64,000 nucleotides of DNA. Origin: Pseudoalteromonas sp. XMcav2-N. Lineage in GTDB: Bacteria > Pseudomonadota > Gammaproteobacteria > Enterobacterales > Alteromonadaceae. The stretch is from positions 49,079 to 113,078 of the forward strand of contig NZ_JAMXSF010000021.1 in assembly GCF_024124545.1 (NCBI RefSeq), read 5' to 3'. Both the position numbers and the translations under genes were made by a program. The notes beneath the pieces were generated by a model that saw nothing but the letters and a program-made list of their open reading frames with translations, was not told where the DNA came from and did not search any database. Below are positions 27,861 to 36,675 of this stretch, piece after piece (positions within the stretch are counted from its first letter, which is position 1; each line of letters opens with the position of its first letter).

Positions 27861-27977
27861 ACCTGCCAATAAATCCTACCGTGAATTAGTTACCCGAGCC
27901 TGCGAACGTAGTATACTTTCGTGCTATACAAAGCCCTTGAGCAGGGTCAATCGTGAGATCATTGTGAGGAGTAAAGC

Positions 27978-28811
27978 ATGAAAGTGTATTTGGAGTTATT
28001 GCGAGATGTATTAGAAAACGGCACCCAGAAAGGGGACCGCACTGGTACAGGGACGCGCTCCGTGTTTGGCCGTCAGATCCGCCATAACCTCAAAGATGGC
28101 TTTCCTTTGCTGACCACCAAAAAGTTACACTTTAAGAGTATTGCCAACGAGTTGATCTGGTTTCTTAAAGGCGACACCAACAAAACCTGGCTCAATGAAA
28201 ACGGCGTTAAAATCTGGGATGAGTGGGCGCTGGAAGATGGTGAGCTGGGTCCAATATATGGTAAACAGTGGACAGCCTGGCCTACCAAAGACGGTGGTGA
28301 CATTAACCAGATCGACTATGTTGTTGATACGTTAAAAAACAACCCCAACAGTCGTCGTATTCTGTTCCATGGCTGGAACGTTGAGTATCTGCCGGATGAG
28401 TCGATGAGCCCGCAAGAGAATGTTGAAGCTGGTCGTATGGCCTTGCCTCCGTGTCATTTGCTGTATCAGTTTTATGTCGCAGACGGTAAGCTGTCAGGGC
28501 AGTTGTATATTCGCAGCTCAGATATCTTTCTGGGGCTGCCCTATAATATTGCGAGCTTGTCTTTGCTGGTACATATGCTGGCGCAACAGTGTGATCTGGA
28601 ACCTGGAGAGGTCATTGTCAGCTTTGGTGATTTGCATGCCTATTCAAATCATATGGAGCAGATTGAACAACAGTTGCAACGTGAACCTAAGGGACTGCCC
28701 ACATTGAACATTTTGCGCAAGCCCGAGTCTATTTATGACTACCGGTTTGAGGATTTTGCGATTGAAGGCTACAACGCCGATCCCAATATCAAAGCCCCGG
28801 TTGCGATTTGA
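27978..28811 (+). CDS. thyA: Thymidylate synthase
   Basis: A 277-residue ThyA making dTMP from dUMP with methylene-tetrahydrofolate. Family blocks visible: DRTGTGTRSVFG, ELIWFLKGDTN, the catalytic Cys in LPPCHLLYQF (near residue 159), FLGLPYNIAS, and the nucleotide-binding DLHAYSNH. The classic RSCD motif reads RSSD here, a non-catalytic Cys to Ser change. The N-terminal half includes the insert found in the shorter-loop E. coli type plus some extra residues. It has an AGGAG ribosome site. Confidence 0.96.
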   Translation: MKVYLELLRDVLENGTQKGDRTGTGTRSVFGRQIRHNLKDGFPLLTTKKLHFKSIANELIWFLKGDTNKTWLNENGVKIWDEWALEDGELGPIYGKQWTAWPTKDGGDINQIDYVVDTLKNNPNSRRILFHGWNVEYLPDESMSPQENVEAGRMALPPCHLLYQFYVADGKLSGQLYIRSSDIFLGLPYNIASLSLLVHMLAQQCDLEPGEVIVSFGDLHAYSNHMEQIEQQLQREPKGLPTLNILRKPESIYDYRFEDFAIEGYNADPNIKAPVAI

Positions 28812-28880
28812 TCTTAAGCTATTTTCGTTTTGTGGTAGGCGGCCAGCTAAGGCCGCTTGTAGTAGAAAGAGAAAGACGTT

Positions 28881-29495
28881 ATGTCCATCCATTCCATAGT
28901 GACTCAGCTAATGCGTCATCGGCGTGTTGGTATGTTGGCCACATTACTGGCAGTAGCCGGGCTTTTGCCTGCGTGTAGCTCAAAGCCATCCGTCGACGAA
29001 GAGGCTGAAGCGCTTGCCAGGGCAGAGTTGATCAAGACCTATAATGAGCACAAAGCGGGCATTGAGCGTGTCGCTGCGATGGAGCAGGACTTGTCTCAGC
29101 TACTGACCTTATTATCTTCTGCTCATGACATACAGCCGCTTGAAGAAAAAATCGCTCAGCCAGAGAAAAACGTTGTAACTCACCAAGTGGCGCCAGCTTC
29201 TGCCAGCGAACTGTCCATTTCACCAAGTAAAGGCTCCATTGTCGTACAGTTTGGTCGCCACCTCTTGAACGCGCGCGCCCAGGCACAAAATGAACGGATC
29301 AGAGCGTCTTTGTCTCTAATACAAAGTTACTACCCTGAGATGTTCAATACTGTATCATTATATTTACAAACACCGGCGGTAAATGGCACTCAGTTTTATC
29401 TCTCCCAGGCTTCCGGGTTCATGTCTGTGCAAGAAAGTGCCGTGTTTTGCCGTCTTATTCAAGCCAGTGGTCAACCTTGTAAATTGGTTAACTAG
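28881..29495 (+). CDS. Lipoprotein with SPOR-like C-terminal domain
   Basis: A 204-residue protein with a hydrophobic leader ending in the lipobox LLPAC (Cys about residue 32). A short helical region rich in Glu/Ala follows. The C-terminal part (about residues 120-204) has the rhythm of a SPOR domain: IVVQFGRHLLNARAQ at the start, QFYLSQASGF in the middle, and a closing segment with two Cys (AVFCRL...GQPCKLV). SPOR domains bind glycan strands bared of stem peptides. It stands 69 bases after thyA and 219 bases before the pilin genes. I infer it belongs to the pilus locus, because the usher and a downstream lipoprotein carry the same tail. Confidence 0.6.
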   Translation: MSIHSIVTQLMRHRRVGMLATLLAVAGLLPACSSKPSVDEEAEALARAELIKTYNEHKAGIERVAAMEQDLSQLLTLLSSAHDIQPLEEKIAQPEKNVVTHQVAPASASELSISPSKGSIVVQFGRHLLNARAQAQNERIRASLSLIQSYYPEMFNTVSLYLQTPAVNGTQFYLSQASGFMSVQESAVFCRLIQASGQPCKLVN

Positions 29496-29714
29496 CTAAA
29501 AAACATTGAAATAATCTTAAAGATTTTGTATTTAGGTACGATATAAAAGAAGTCTGAGTAGTGTTTTTATTCAAATTGAGCACCTTTCTACCCAAGGGCA
29601 CTCAAATGAATTGATAAAATCATTATAAAGTCTTAGTTGTACGTTCAGTGAAAAGCGCTGCACGTGTGGTTTGGCCGGATATGGAAGCGGCTATTTAATG
29701 AAAAGGACTAGCTG
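29496..29714. other. AT-rich leader before the pilus genes
   Basis: A 219-base gap without a credible gene. It is AT-rich for most of its length and presumably holds the pilin promoter, but I cannot pick -35/-10 elements with confidence. AAGGA at about 29702 is the ribosome site of the first pilin. Confidence 0.4.
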
Positions 29715-30299
29715 ATGGAAAAGTTAATGAACAAGTACTCTCTACTCTCAATTCTGGCTGCAATGCCTTTACTGGCTGCAGCGCAGCCTGCGGAATTCAA
29801 AGCATCCGTAACTGTAAGAAATATCTTCACGTTTGAAAATGCCGAGCCGCTTAGCTTTGGTACTATACGTGCCAGTGGTGACACAGGTGGTGTAGAAACG
29901 GCGACTCTGATTATCGCTGCAAACCCCAATACTGCGCCTCGGGCTGACTCAACTGATGTGACAAAAGCAGAGATTGCGATTCTGGAACCAGGTACGCCAG
30001 CGAAATTTACCGTTGAGGGTATTTCACCCTATGCGACGCTGACAATTACCGATCCGACAGAAACCGATGTCTTACCGAAAGATTTGCCACCAACAACACC
30101 CGGCTTTAAGCTAGGTACTTTCACCTACTATGTGACTTCTGGCACATCACCAGCCCCGGCAACAACCACAGTACAGGCTGATGCTGACGGTAAAATTGCG
30201 TTTAATGTGGGCGCAACGCTGACAACAACCAGTGCCGCTGCGGGTAACTATATCGACGGCGAGTACGAAGGTACGTTCAGTGTTGAGCTGAGCTACTAA
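29715..30299 (+). CDS. DUF4402-like pilin subunit (probable major pilin)
   Basis: A 194-residue secreted protein with a clear signal peptide (cleavage likely after AAAQPA, about residue 26). The mature part is beta-rich and Thr/Ala-rich: SVTVRNIFTFENAEPLSFGTIRA at the start and the end motif YIDGEYEGTFSVELSY. This start and end are typical of DUF4402 proteins, which act as subunits in alpha-type chaperone-usher fimbriae. An alternating Y-x-V-x-L-x-Y end is what a chaperone's G1 strand would capture. It is first in the cluster and separated from the second pilin by a hairpin, consistent with being the major subunit. Confidence 0.75.
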   Translation: MEKLMNKYSLLSILAAMPLLAAAQPAEFKASVTVRNIFTFENAEPLSFGTIRASGDTGGVETATLIIAANPNTAPRADSTDVTKAEIAILEPGTPAKFTVEGISPYATLTITDPTETDVLPKDLPPTTPGFKLGTFTYYVTSGTSPAPATTTVQADADGKIAFNVGATLTTTSAAAGNYIDGEYEGTFSVELSY

Positions 30300-30307
30300 T
30301 CTGCTTT

Positions 30308-30330
30308 GGCGGGTGAGTGAACAGCCCGCC
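30308..30330 (+). other. Stem-loop between the two pilin genes
   Basis: GGCGGG pairs with CCCGCC around an 11-base loop, 8 bases after the first pilin stop. There is no T-tail. Such hairpins commonly protect a major-subunit mRNA while limiting downstream expression; that role is inferred. Confidence 0.45.
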
Positions 30331-30338
30331 AGTTTCAT

Positions 30339-30794
30339 ATGAAGGCGCTTTTGCTACTCGTCAGCTTGGTGGGCAGTATGTTCTGTCAGGCAAGTATAAT
30401 ACTCAATGCTGATCTGAACTTCGGCACTGTTATTGTGGCAGACCCCAGTGTGGCCGGCACGGTTACTGTGTCACGGAGCGGCGGAACAAGCTCCTCTGGC
30501 AGTATCCATGTAGTCGAAAAAGGGCACCCGGCTGAGCTTGTACTGGAGTCCTTTCCTGTTGGTGTCTATCTGAATATCTCAACAGATATACTCGATGATG
30601 AGCTGGCACATACTCAGCTTATCAGCCAGGGAGAATTGCGTGTTATTCAGCTCCTTCACCCGGCCAGGGTCTTCACCGATCGATATGGTCGCGCCCGGCT
30701 TGTGATAGGAGGGACATTGCAGAGTATGCCTCATGCTGGCAGCTACCTGGATGGACAATATGAGACAACCATCAGCGTCGAAGTCAGCTATTAA
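30339..30794 (+). CDS. DUF4402-like minor pilin or tip subunit
   Basis: A 151-residue secreted protein with a signal peptide (MKALLLLVSLVGSMFCQAS). Like the first pilin it opens with a short strand followed by LNFGTV and closes with YLDGQYETTISVEVSY, but its middle differs and contains SRSGGTSSSGS. The parallel ends mark it as a paralogous subunit for the same chaperone. Being shorter, second and behind a hairpin, it is more likely a minor or initiating subunit. I see no strong ribosome binding site, so it may rely on coupling to the first pilin. Confidence 0.7.
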   Translation: MKALLLLVSLVGSMFCQASIILNADLNFGTVIVADPSVAGTVTVSRSGGTSSSGSIHVVEKGHPAELVLESFPVGVYLNISTDILDDELAHTQLISQGELRVIQLLHPARVFTDRYGRARLVIGGTLQSMPHAGSYLDGQYETTISVEVSY

Positions 30795-30846
30795 GTAAGC
30801 ACACACTCTCTTTCATCGCCGTTAGAAGTAAAATAGGCAAGATCCA

Positions 30847-31659
30847 ATGAAATATATTACTCACATCATGCTGTTGGTGCTATTGTTTTGTGCCGCTCAG
30901 TCTCAGGCCAATCTATTGATTTCACCCACCCGGGTTGTGTTTGATGAGCGCCAGCGAAATGCCAAAGTATTTCTGATTAACAACAGCCAGGAGTACAAAA
31001 CTTACCGTTTGAGCTTTAAAGAAAAACGAGCTCTGCCTGAGGGAGGGTATAAAGATGTGTCTGAGCAGGAAAACCCCGGGCGTTTAAGTGGCTTGCTGAG
31101 AATGACACCGAAGCAGGTGCGCCTTGCACCGGGTGAACGTCAGGTCGTTAAACTCGCTTTGCGGCGAAAAAAAGACATGGCCGCGGGTGAATACCGTTCA
31201 CACCTGTTCTTTCAGGCATTGCCTGAGAAAAAAGACACTGCACAGAAGGGAGTTGGGATCAGGCTGAATATGATTATGAGTTACAGTATTCCAGTGATTT
31301 ACCGCCAATCGACATCTGTGCCGCAGGTCACCATAGATAGTGCCAAGGTGAGCCGGGGAGAAAGTGGTCGTTATGATACTCTTAAGTTGGCGCTATCTCG
31401 TCAGGGGGACTCCAGTACGTTTGGTCAGGTCAGTGTATTTTGGCGTGGCCACAACACGGCCAAATGGCAAGAAGCCGCCATGGTGAGCAGCTATAGCATT
31501 TACCCTGAGGTCAGTCAGTCGCACTTGCAGTTAAAGCTGATAGACCCGAGCATTATGCAGGGAGCGCGTGCCGGGGAGTTAAAAGTCGTGTATACCGGCA
31601 GTGGTGAATATCAGGGAATACCATTTGCGGAGCGCATCTTCCCTGTCACTTTGCGCTGA
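30847..31659 (+). CDS. Periplasmic pilus chaperone (PapD-like fold)
   Basis: A 270-residue protein with a signal peptide (MKYITHIMLLVLLFCAAQSQA). The first Ig-like domain begins NLLISPTRVVFDERQRNAKVFLINNS and ends with RLAPGERQVVKLALRR, the usual chaperone arrangement of subunit-binding strand and A1 strand. The second domain spans roughly residues 155-270. It would hold unfolded pilins by donor-strand complementation and deliver them to the usher. It resembles the alpha/CfaA-EcpB-type chaperones more than FimC. The usher starts 13 bases after it. Confidence 0.82.
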   Translation: MKYITHIMLLVLLFCAAQSQANLLISPTRVVFDERQRNAKVFLINNSQEYKTYRLSFKEKRALPEGGYKDVSEQENPGRLSGLLRMTPKQVRLAPGERQVVKLALRRKKDMAAGEYRSHLFFQALPEKKDTAQKGVGIRLNMIMSYSIPVIYRQSTSVPQVTIDSAKVSRGESGRYDTLKLALSRQGDSSTFGQVSVFWRGHNTAKWQEAAMVSSYSIYPEVSQSHLQLKLIDPSIMQGARAGELKVVYTGSGEYQGIPFAERIFPVTLR

Positions 31660-31672
31660 TCCAGGTGGTTAG

Positions 31673-34648
31673 ATGGTGAGGTTTGTTCTGATCTTGCTAA
31701 TTGGGCTGTCATGGGGAAGCGCCATGCCTGCCTATAGTGCTCAGCAGCAGGATCTCTTCAAAGCTCTCAGTACGTTGCAACGTATCCAGGCCAAGCTGAC
31801 ACAGTCTAAAGCCAGCCTGACAGTGAGCAACCAGTCAAAACAAACGGGTATCCCCGAAGGGGAAGATTTGTTTTTGTCTGTGTATGCCGACAATGTCTAT
31901 CTGGGTGAAGTGTTTGCGGTCAAAAGCCAGCGAGATGCAAAAATTGAGTTGCGCAGCTTATTTGCCGTACTGGATTTTGCCATCAGTGACGACGAAAAAG
32001 CTGATTATTTCTCTGGCTGGTATCTCAGCCCTGAACGCACTTTTGCCTTTGATAGCGAGCAAAGGGTGGCGCAGGTCAACGAGCAGCAACATGTCATTGC
32101 GCAGCAAGATGTATTGCATACGCAAGGTGAAGTGTTTGTCGAGTCAGCCTTAGTTGCAGACTGGTTTGGGCTCGATTTACAGTTCAATTATACAGATCAA
32201 AGGCTCAGTGTGCAGAGTCCTGAGCCATTGCCAGCACTTGAGCGTCAGGCTCGGGCGGAGCGTCGTTTGGTTCAGCATCAAGGCAATTCGGCCTCCAGAC
32301 TAACCTGGAAACCGAATGCTTACCAGATGTTGTCGTCACCACTGATAGATGTTCAGTTTGGCTATCGTCGCGACAATAAAGAGGATACCAATTACTATTC
32401 TATGCTTGGGGCACATGACCTCGCGTTCTGGAATGTTGAGTACTTTGTTTCAGGCACGGACGGAGATGTTGTTGATCAGGGCCGCCTTAAAGGCAAGCGC
32501 GAAGATGGGCAAGGCCGCCTGTTGGGGAGCCTTAAAGCCACTCAGGTCGAGGTAGGTGATATTCTTGCAACACACGTTGGTGCCGGGCAACCTTCAGGAC
32601 AAGGTGTCGGGGTGCGTGTTGCAGATAAACCTTTGCACAATGAAACTCAGGAGCAAAGCGTACAGATCAGTGGTTCAGTGCAAGCTGGCTGGGACGTTGA
32701 GCTGTATCATAATGGCCTGTTAGTCGCACAGCAGCTTCAGATCCAAACGGGTCGCTATGATTTTGACCGTATTCCTCTGTATTTTGGTAGCAATCAGTTT
32801 GAGTTGGTCAAATATGGTCCTCAGGGGCAAGTAGAGCGCGAACAGCGCAGCTATTTTGTAGAAGGCACAGGGCTGGATAGTGGCCAGGGCTATTTTGATG
32901 TGTCAGTAACAGATGTGGGCGGCTCGGTGTTTAACAATGACTGGGCACCAACGTCTCGTTCAGGTTGGCAGTTCGACGGTCGTTACGATCTTGGTATTTC
33001 CGATGATATCTCGGTATATGCGGGTATCTCACAGGCTTTAACGAATGAGTCGGTGACAGAGCGTATCCTGACGGCAGGTGGTACGCTGAGCCTGTGGAAA
33101 AAAATGCTGCTAAATCTGGATTTATCTCACGACAGTGACGCTCAATATCAGGCTCAACTCAGCGCCAGAACTGAGTGGGCGGGGCAGGCCATCAGCACCA
33201 GCTGGCAAACACAACGGCGGCGGCTCACAGGCGTGCAAGCGAGTGAAGAATACCGCCACAGTCAGGGCCTGAATATGGTGATGTCGGGTACGGTGAATGT
33301 ACTCGACAAGCCGCTTTCCTATCAAAATCAGATACAGTGGAATCGCACCGATCAGGGCAGCGAATACACAGTATTGACCAATCGGGTGGGCATGTCGTTT
33401 GGCCGTGTGAACGTCAGTAATCAGCTGCAACGGCAATCCAGCAGTTCTGCAATGGACCATACAACCGCTGGTCAGCTGCGATTTCAAACCCGTTTAGGTC
33501 GCGTCTTTGGCCGACTGATTTTAGACTATGACTTGCATCCATACAGCGAGCTAACGGCCTATGAAACAAGGTTTTACCGTAGCCTGAACGAGCAGTTTAA
33601 CGTTGAGTTGAGCTTTCGGGAAACGCTTGATACCGACTACCAAAAGAGTGAATTAGGATTGAACTGGCTGGGTGATAAAATACGCCTTAACAGCCAGGTG
33701 AGCTACGACAGTGATGATGAATGGGCGCTGGGAGTCAATGGCCAGTTCAGTTTCGGGTATCACAATGAGAGCGAGCAATTGCTGATCAGCCAGCGGCGAC
33801 TGGCGAGCAACGGGGCTGTATTGGTTAAGGTCTATCTGGATCATAATGCCAATGGGGTATTTGATGCGGATGACGAAGTGGTGCCTGATGTGCGGATCCG
33901 GGCGTTGCAAAATTATATGCAGGGCAAAACCGATGAACAGGGGCTGGTTTTGCTCAGTGGTATGCCTGTTAACCAAAAAACAGACATGGTGATTGATACT
34001 CAGAGTCTTGAAATGCCTTTTGTTGTTCCCGCAAGTGAAGGGGTTGCAATCACGCCACGGCGAGGCTTTGTCGAGTATCTTGAATTTCCCCTGGTGAACA
34101 CCAGCGAAATAGAAGGGGTTGTGTACCAACAAACGGACACCGATAATGCGCCTCTGCCTTATGCAGAAGTAACTCTGATTGATGAGCATGGACAGGAGGC
34201 TGCCAGAACAGAGGCGGCATACGATGGGTACTATGTATTTACGGGTGTTAAGCCTGGCCGCTATCAGGCAAAAGTGACAAGTGCTGCAAGGCGTGACCTG
34301 ACACATAGCGATCAGGTTGAGGTGGTCCTGTCCGAGCTGGGGGATGTGCTGGTGGAAGTCGATTTGCAGTTGGCACCACAGTCGACTAAAGCCGTCACAG
34401 TTCTTTCTGCCGGGCGTTTTACGTCACTGGCAGTCTTAAAAACTTATGCGCTGTTGCTCCGTCAACGTCATAGCAGTTTGGTACCAGAGCCTCCATTTTA
34501 TGTTTTTGATGATAAAGCCAAGTCCTATGTGTTGGGGATCGCGTTCATTTACCAGGGCGCAGATACCACACAACTGCAGCAACGTTGCGAGTCATTGCAA
34601 AGCGCTGGCGTTCCCTGTCAGCTTGAAGACACAGAACTGAAGTTATAA
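31673..34648 (+). CDS. Alpha/TcfC-type outer-membrane usher with SPOR-like tail
   Basis: A 991-residue usher. After a signal peptide, an N-terminal domain of the TcfC type (LFLSVYADNVYLGEV, near residue 65) binds chaperone-subunit complexes. A long beta-barrel follows (about residues 210-700), rich in paired aromatic strands. Next is an Ig/SdrD-like module beginning YLDHNANGVFDADDEVVPDV (near residue 718) and a second carboxypeptidase-regulatory-like repeat (IEGVVYQQ onward). The last 80 residues look like a SPOR domain, ending SLQSAGVPCQLEDTELKL, with the same Cys pair seen in the two flanking lipoproteins. The tail is unusual for an usher and could contact peptidoglycan. Confidence 0.82.
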   Translation: MVRFVLILLIGLSWGSAMPAYSAQQQDLFKALSTLQRIQAKLTQSKASLTVSNQSKQTGIPEGEDLFLSVYADNVYLGEVFAVKSQRDAKIELRSLFAVLDFAISDDEKADYFSGWYLSPERTFAFDSEQRVAQVNEQQHVIAQQDVLHTQGEVFVESALVADWFGLDLQFNYTDQRLSVQSPEPLPALERQARAERRLVQHQGNSASRLTWKPNAYQMLSSPLIDVQFGYRRDNKEDTNYYSMLGAHDLAFWNVEYFVSGTDGDVVDQGRLKGKREDGQGRLLGSLKATQVEVGDILATHVGAGQPSGQGVGVRVADKPLHNETQEQSVQISGSVQAGWDVELYHNGLLVAQQLQIQTGRYDFDRIPLYFGSNQFELVKYGPQGQVEREQRSYFVEGTGLDSGQGYFDVSVTDVGGSVFNNDWAPTSRSGWQFDGRYDLGISDDISVYAGISQALTNESVTERILTAGGTLSLWKKMLLNLDLSHDSDAQYQAQLSARTEWAGQAISTSWQTQRRRLTGVQASEEYRHSQGLNMVMSGTVNVLDKPLSYQNQIQWNRTDQGSEYTVLTNRVGMSFGRVNVSNQLQRQSSSSAMDHTTAGQLRFQTRLGRVFGRLILDYDLHPYSELTAYETRFYRSLNEQFNVELSFRETLDTDYQKSELGLNWLGDKIRLNSQVSYDSDDEWALGVNGQFSFGYHNESEQLLISQRRLASNGAVLVKVYLDHNANGVFDADDEVVPDVRIRALQNYMQGKTDEQGLVLLSGMPVNQKTDMVIDTQSLEMPFVVPASEGVAITPRRGFVEYLEFPLVNTSEIEGVVYQQTDTDNAPLPYAEVTLIDEHGQEAARTEAAYDGYYVFTGVKPGRYQAKVTSAARRDLTHSDQVEVVLSELGDVLVEVDLQLAPQSTKAVTVLSAGRFTSLAVLKTYALLLRQRHSSLVPEPPFYVFDDKAKSYVLGIAFIYQGADTTQLQQRCESLQSAGVPCQLEDTELKL

Positions 34649-34660
34649 GAGGAGTGAGCG

Positions 34661-35347
34661 ATGAAGTTATATTCTTATCTGGTATGGCCCTTGCTGGTTG
34701 TGCTCAGTGGCTGTGCCAGTACAGGCCAGGATGAGCAGCGCCTTGCCCAACTTGAGCAGCAACTGGCTCAGTTGCATACCGATGTTGAACAAATAAAGCG
34801 CAGTGTCGAGCAGTGGCAGCAGGTTGCGCCTCAGGTCAGTGAATTGCTAAGTATTGAGCAGGAGCTGAATTTACTGACGACACAGTTACAGCTGGCACTG
34901 GCACCTGCAACTCAGCCCTCCGGGGATGTTATGGTTGCAAAAGTGGCAAAGTCTCCCGATATTGTTGAACAACCGCAGAGCAACCATGGCGGTCTTGCTG
35001 TGCAGTCTGCACCTGGTGAAAACAAGGAAGCGACGAAAGCGACGCGCGATGTGAAACCTAAGTTACCTGCAAAAACGGACAAAGCAGAGTTTGCAGTTCA
35101 GCTGGCATCAACCAGGAAGCAAAGTCAGCTAAAAACGGTTCATCAGCGGCTGATCAAAAGTTATCCGCCGTTACAGGAACAGCCGGTAAACGTTGAGCAA
35201 GTCGAAATTCGTGGCCAAAGATACTTTCGGTTGAAACTTGGCGCGTTTGAAAATAAAACGCAAGGTCAGGCACTGTGCGACAAGTTAAAGCCATTTCATC
35301 CACAGTGTCTGCTGAGTCATTACACTGACAATCCAATCACGTTATAG
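34661..35347 (+). CDS. Coiled-coil lipoprotein with SPOR domain
   Basis: A 228-residue lipoprotein (lipobox VLSGC, Cys at residue 18). Residues about 22-85 form a Gln/Leu-rich coiled coil, followed by a low-complexity linker rich in Lys, Ala and Pro. The C-terminal SPOR domain (about residues 143-222) starts FAVQLASTRKQSQ and includes RYFRLKLGAFENKTQGQALC. The layout resembles an outer-membrane anchor with a spacer and a peptidoglycan-binding head. It starts 12 bases after the usher and is followed by the FlgO-like genes. Its role in pilus assembly or anchoring is inferred from position. Confidence 0.75.
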   Translation: MKLYSYLVWPLLVVLSGCASTGQDEQRLAQLEQQLAQLHTDVEQIKRSVEQWQQVAPQVSELLSIEQELNLLTTQLQLALAPATQPSGDVMVAKVAKSPDIVEQPQSNHGGLAVQSAPGENKEATKATRDVKPKLPAKTDKAEFAVQLASTRKQSQLKTVHQRLIKSYPPLQEQPVNVEQVEIRGQRYFRLKLGAFENKTQGQALCDKLKPFHPQCLLSHYTDNPITL

Positions 35348-35413
35348 TGGCTATTCTCAGCATTGTGGATCGCTTTTTGCATTTGTTTCGACAAATAGAA
35401 AGAGGTGATCATT

Positions 35414-36010
35414 ATGCAACTTCCTGCTGTGATAGCTGCACTGGCCCTGTCGGTGCTGCTCAGTGGCTGCGCCGGAATCATGAAGACGCAGCAACAAAAG
35501 AAGGTGGAACAAGCGCCACCCTTGCCGACATTGCATCAATACATGGGGCAACTTGCTGCCGCTTTGGGGGAGCATAGTCGCCCATTGAAGCCCGGCGCCA
35601 CGGTTGCCGTCACGAGTTTTTATCTTGCGGATCAACTTGGCAATGCCGTAGCAAGCAATCAGGGCAGTGGTCTCAGTACTCAGGTTCAGGAAAGCTTGAT
35701 CAGTTATGTGACGCAAATGGGCCTGGAAGTGGTGGAGTTTCGGCTCCAGCGCACTTTAACTTTGTCGGATAGTGCCGATAACTTATTAAACCGTGATATT
35801 GCCCTGCTGCGCGAGCGTCATAAATTTGACCTGGCTTTGACGGGTACCATCAGCGAAAGCCACGACCATTACACGATCAATGCCAGATTGATCACTATGC
35901 TTGATAGTCGTACTGCATCCGCTGCGACCATATCTGTGCCCAAAGCAGTTTTATGGGGCAATGAAAAAGCCCAAATGCGAGATGGCAAGTTGCATCGCGG
36001 CCAGTATTAG
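35414..36010 (+). CDS. FlgO-family lipoprotein, copy 1
   Basis: A 198-residue lipoprotein (lipobox LLSGC, Cys about residue 19). The FlgO-type domain runs from about residue 60 with VAVTSFYLADQLGNAVAS, through DLALTGTISES, to INARLITMLDS. FlgO is an outer-membrane lipoprotein needed for Vibrio flagellar function. This copy is the most divergent of the three: it lacks the SGDFLFSRD segment of copies 2 and 3. The ATG at 35414 with AGAGG 9 bases upstream was chosen over a GTG at 35405. Its place downstream of an usher, not beside flgP, is notable. Confidence 0.75.
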   Translation: MQLPAVIAALALSVLLSGCAGIMKTQQQKKVEQAPPLPTLHQYMGQLAAALGEHSRPLKPGATVAVTSFYLADQLGNAVASNQGSGLSTQVQESLISYVTQMGLEVVEFRLQRTLTLSDSADNLLNRDIALLRERHKFDLALTGTISESHDHYTINARLITMLDSRTASAATISVPKAVLWGNEKAQMRDGKLHRGQY

Positions 36011-36021
36011 TGGAGACAAAG

Positions 36022-36675
36022 ATGAAAAAATCTGTGATAGCGCTTATGTTACCAACCCTGTCCCTGTTTGGGTGTACACAACTGGGTATGACAAAGCATC
36101 AGGAAACGACGTCAGCGCCAGGTCAGTTCAATGCGTCGGAGCAGTTTCAGGCCCATCCCAGAGGCGTACAACAAATGACTGTCTCGCAGCGCATGGCGGC
36201 TAAAAATGTGACTCATTATGTGCAGAAGCTGATGCAGGACATGGTGAGCAATGTTAAATACATTAATGATCAGACGCCAGTAGCCGTATCCAGCTTTGTC
36301 TTTCTGGATGAAGACTTTAACCATGCTACGTTATTGGGCAACCAGATTGCCGAAAGCTTTATTCATGAGCTGCATAACTTTGGTGTGCCAGTGATTGACT
36401 TTAAGACGACGGACTTCATGCGGGTTACCAAACACGGCGACTTTATTTTTAGTCGCGACTTTTTGGAGTTGTCTGATGAGCTGCCGTTCAAATATGTTCT
36501 GGCCGGCACCTTATCTAACCATCAGGGCGGGATCTTAGTCAATGCCCGCATTGTTGGAATGCAAAGTAAGGTCGTGGTCGGCACTGCACAAGGGTTCCTG
36601 CCTCAGGCTGTCGTGAATGCGCTGAGAGATGGCGCGATCCATGAAGGGATCCGGTTACAACGAGCGGGTGAGTGA
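36022..36675 (+). CDS. FlgO-family lipoprotein, copy 2
   Basis: A 217-residue lipoprotein (lipobox SLFGC, Cys at residue 18). The FlgO domain is clear: VAVSSFVFLDEDFNHATLLGNQ, then RVTKHGDFIFSRDFLEL, then YVLAGTLSNHQGGILVNARIVG. The ATG at 36022 has GGAG 6 bases upstream; a GTG at 36010 overlapping the previous stop is possible. It is paralogous to the genes on both sides and translationally linked to the next one. Predicted outer membrane, inner leaflet. Confidence 0.78.
   Translation: MKKSVIALMLPTLSLFGCTQLGMTKHQETTSAPGQFNASEQFQAHPRGVQQMTVSQRMAAKNVTHYVQKLMQDMVSNVKYINDQTPVAVSSFVFLDEDFNHATLLGNQIAESFIHELHNFGVPVIDFKTTDFMRVTKHGDFIFSRDFLELSDELPFKYVLAGTLSNHQGGILVNARIVGMQSKVVVGTAQGFLPQAVVNALRDGAIHEGIRLQRAGE

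Noticed and set aside
33653..34306. A 217-codon minus-strand frame inside the usher gene
   Set aside because: Opposite a clearly coding usher; composition is that of an antisense shadow.
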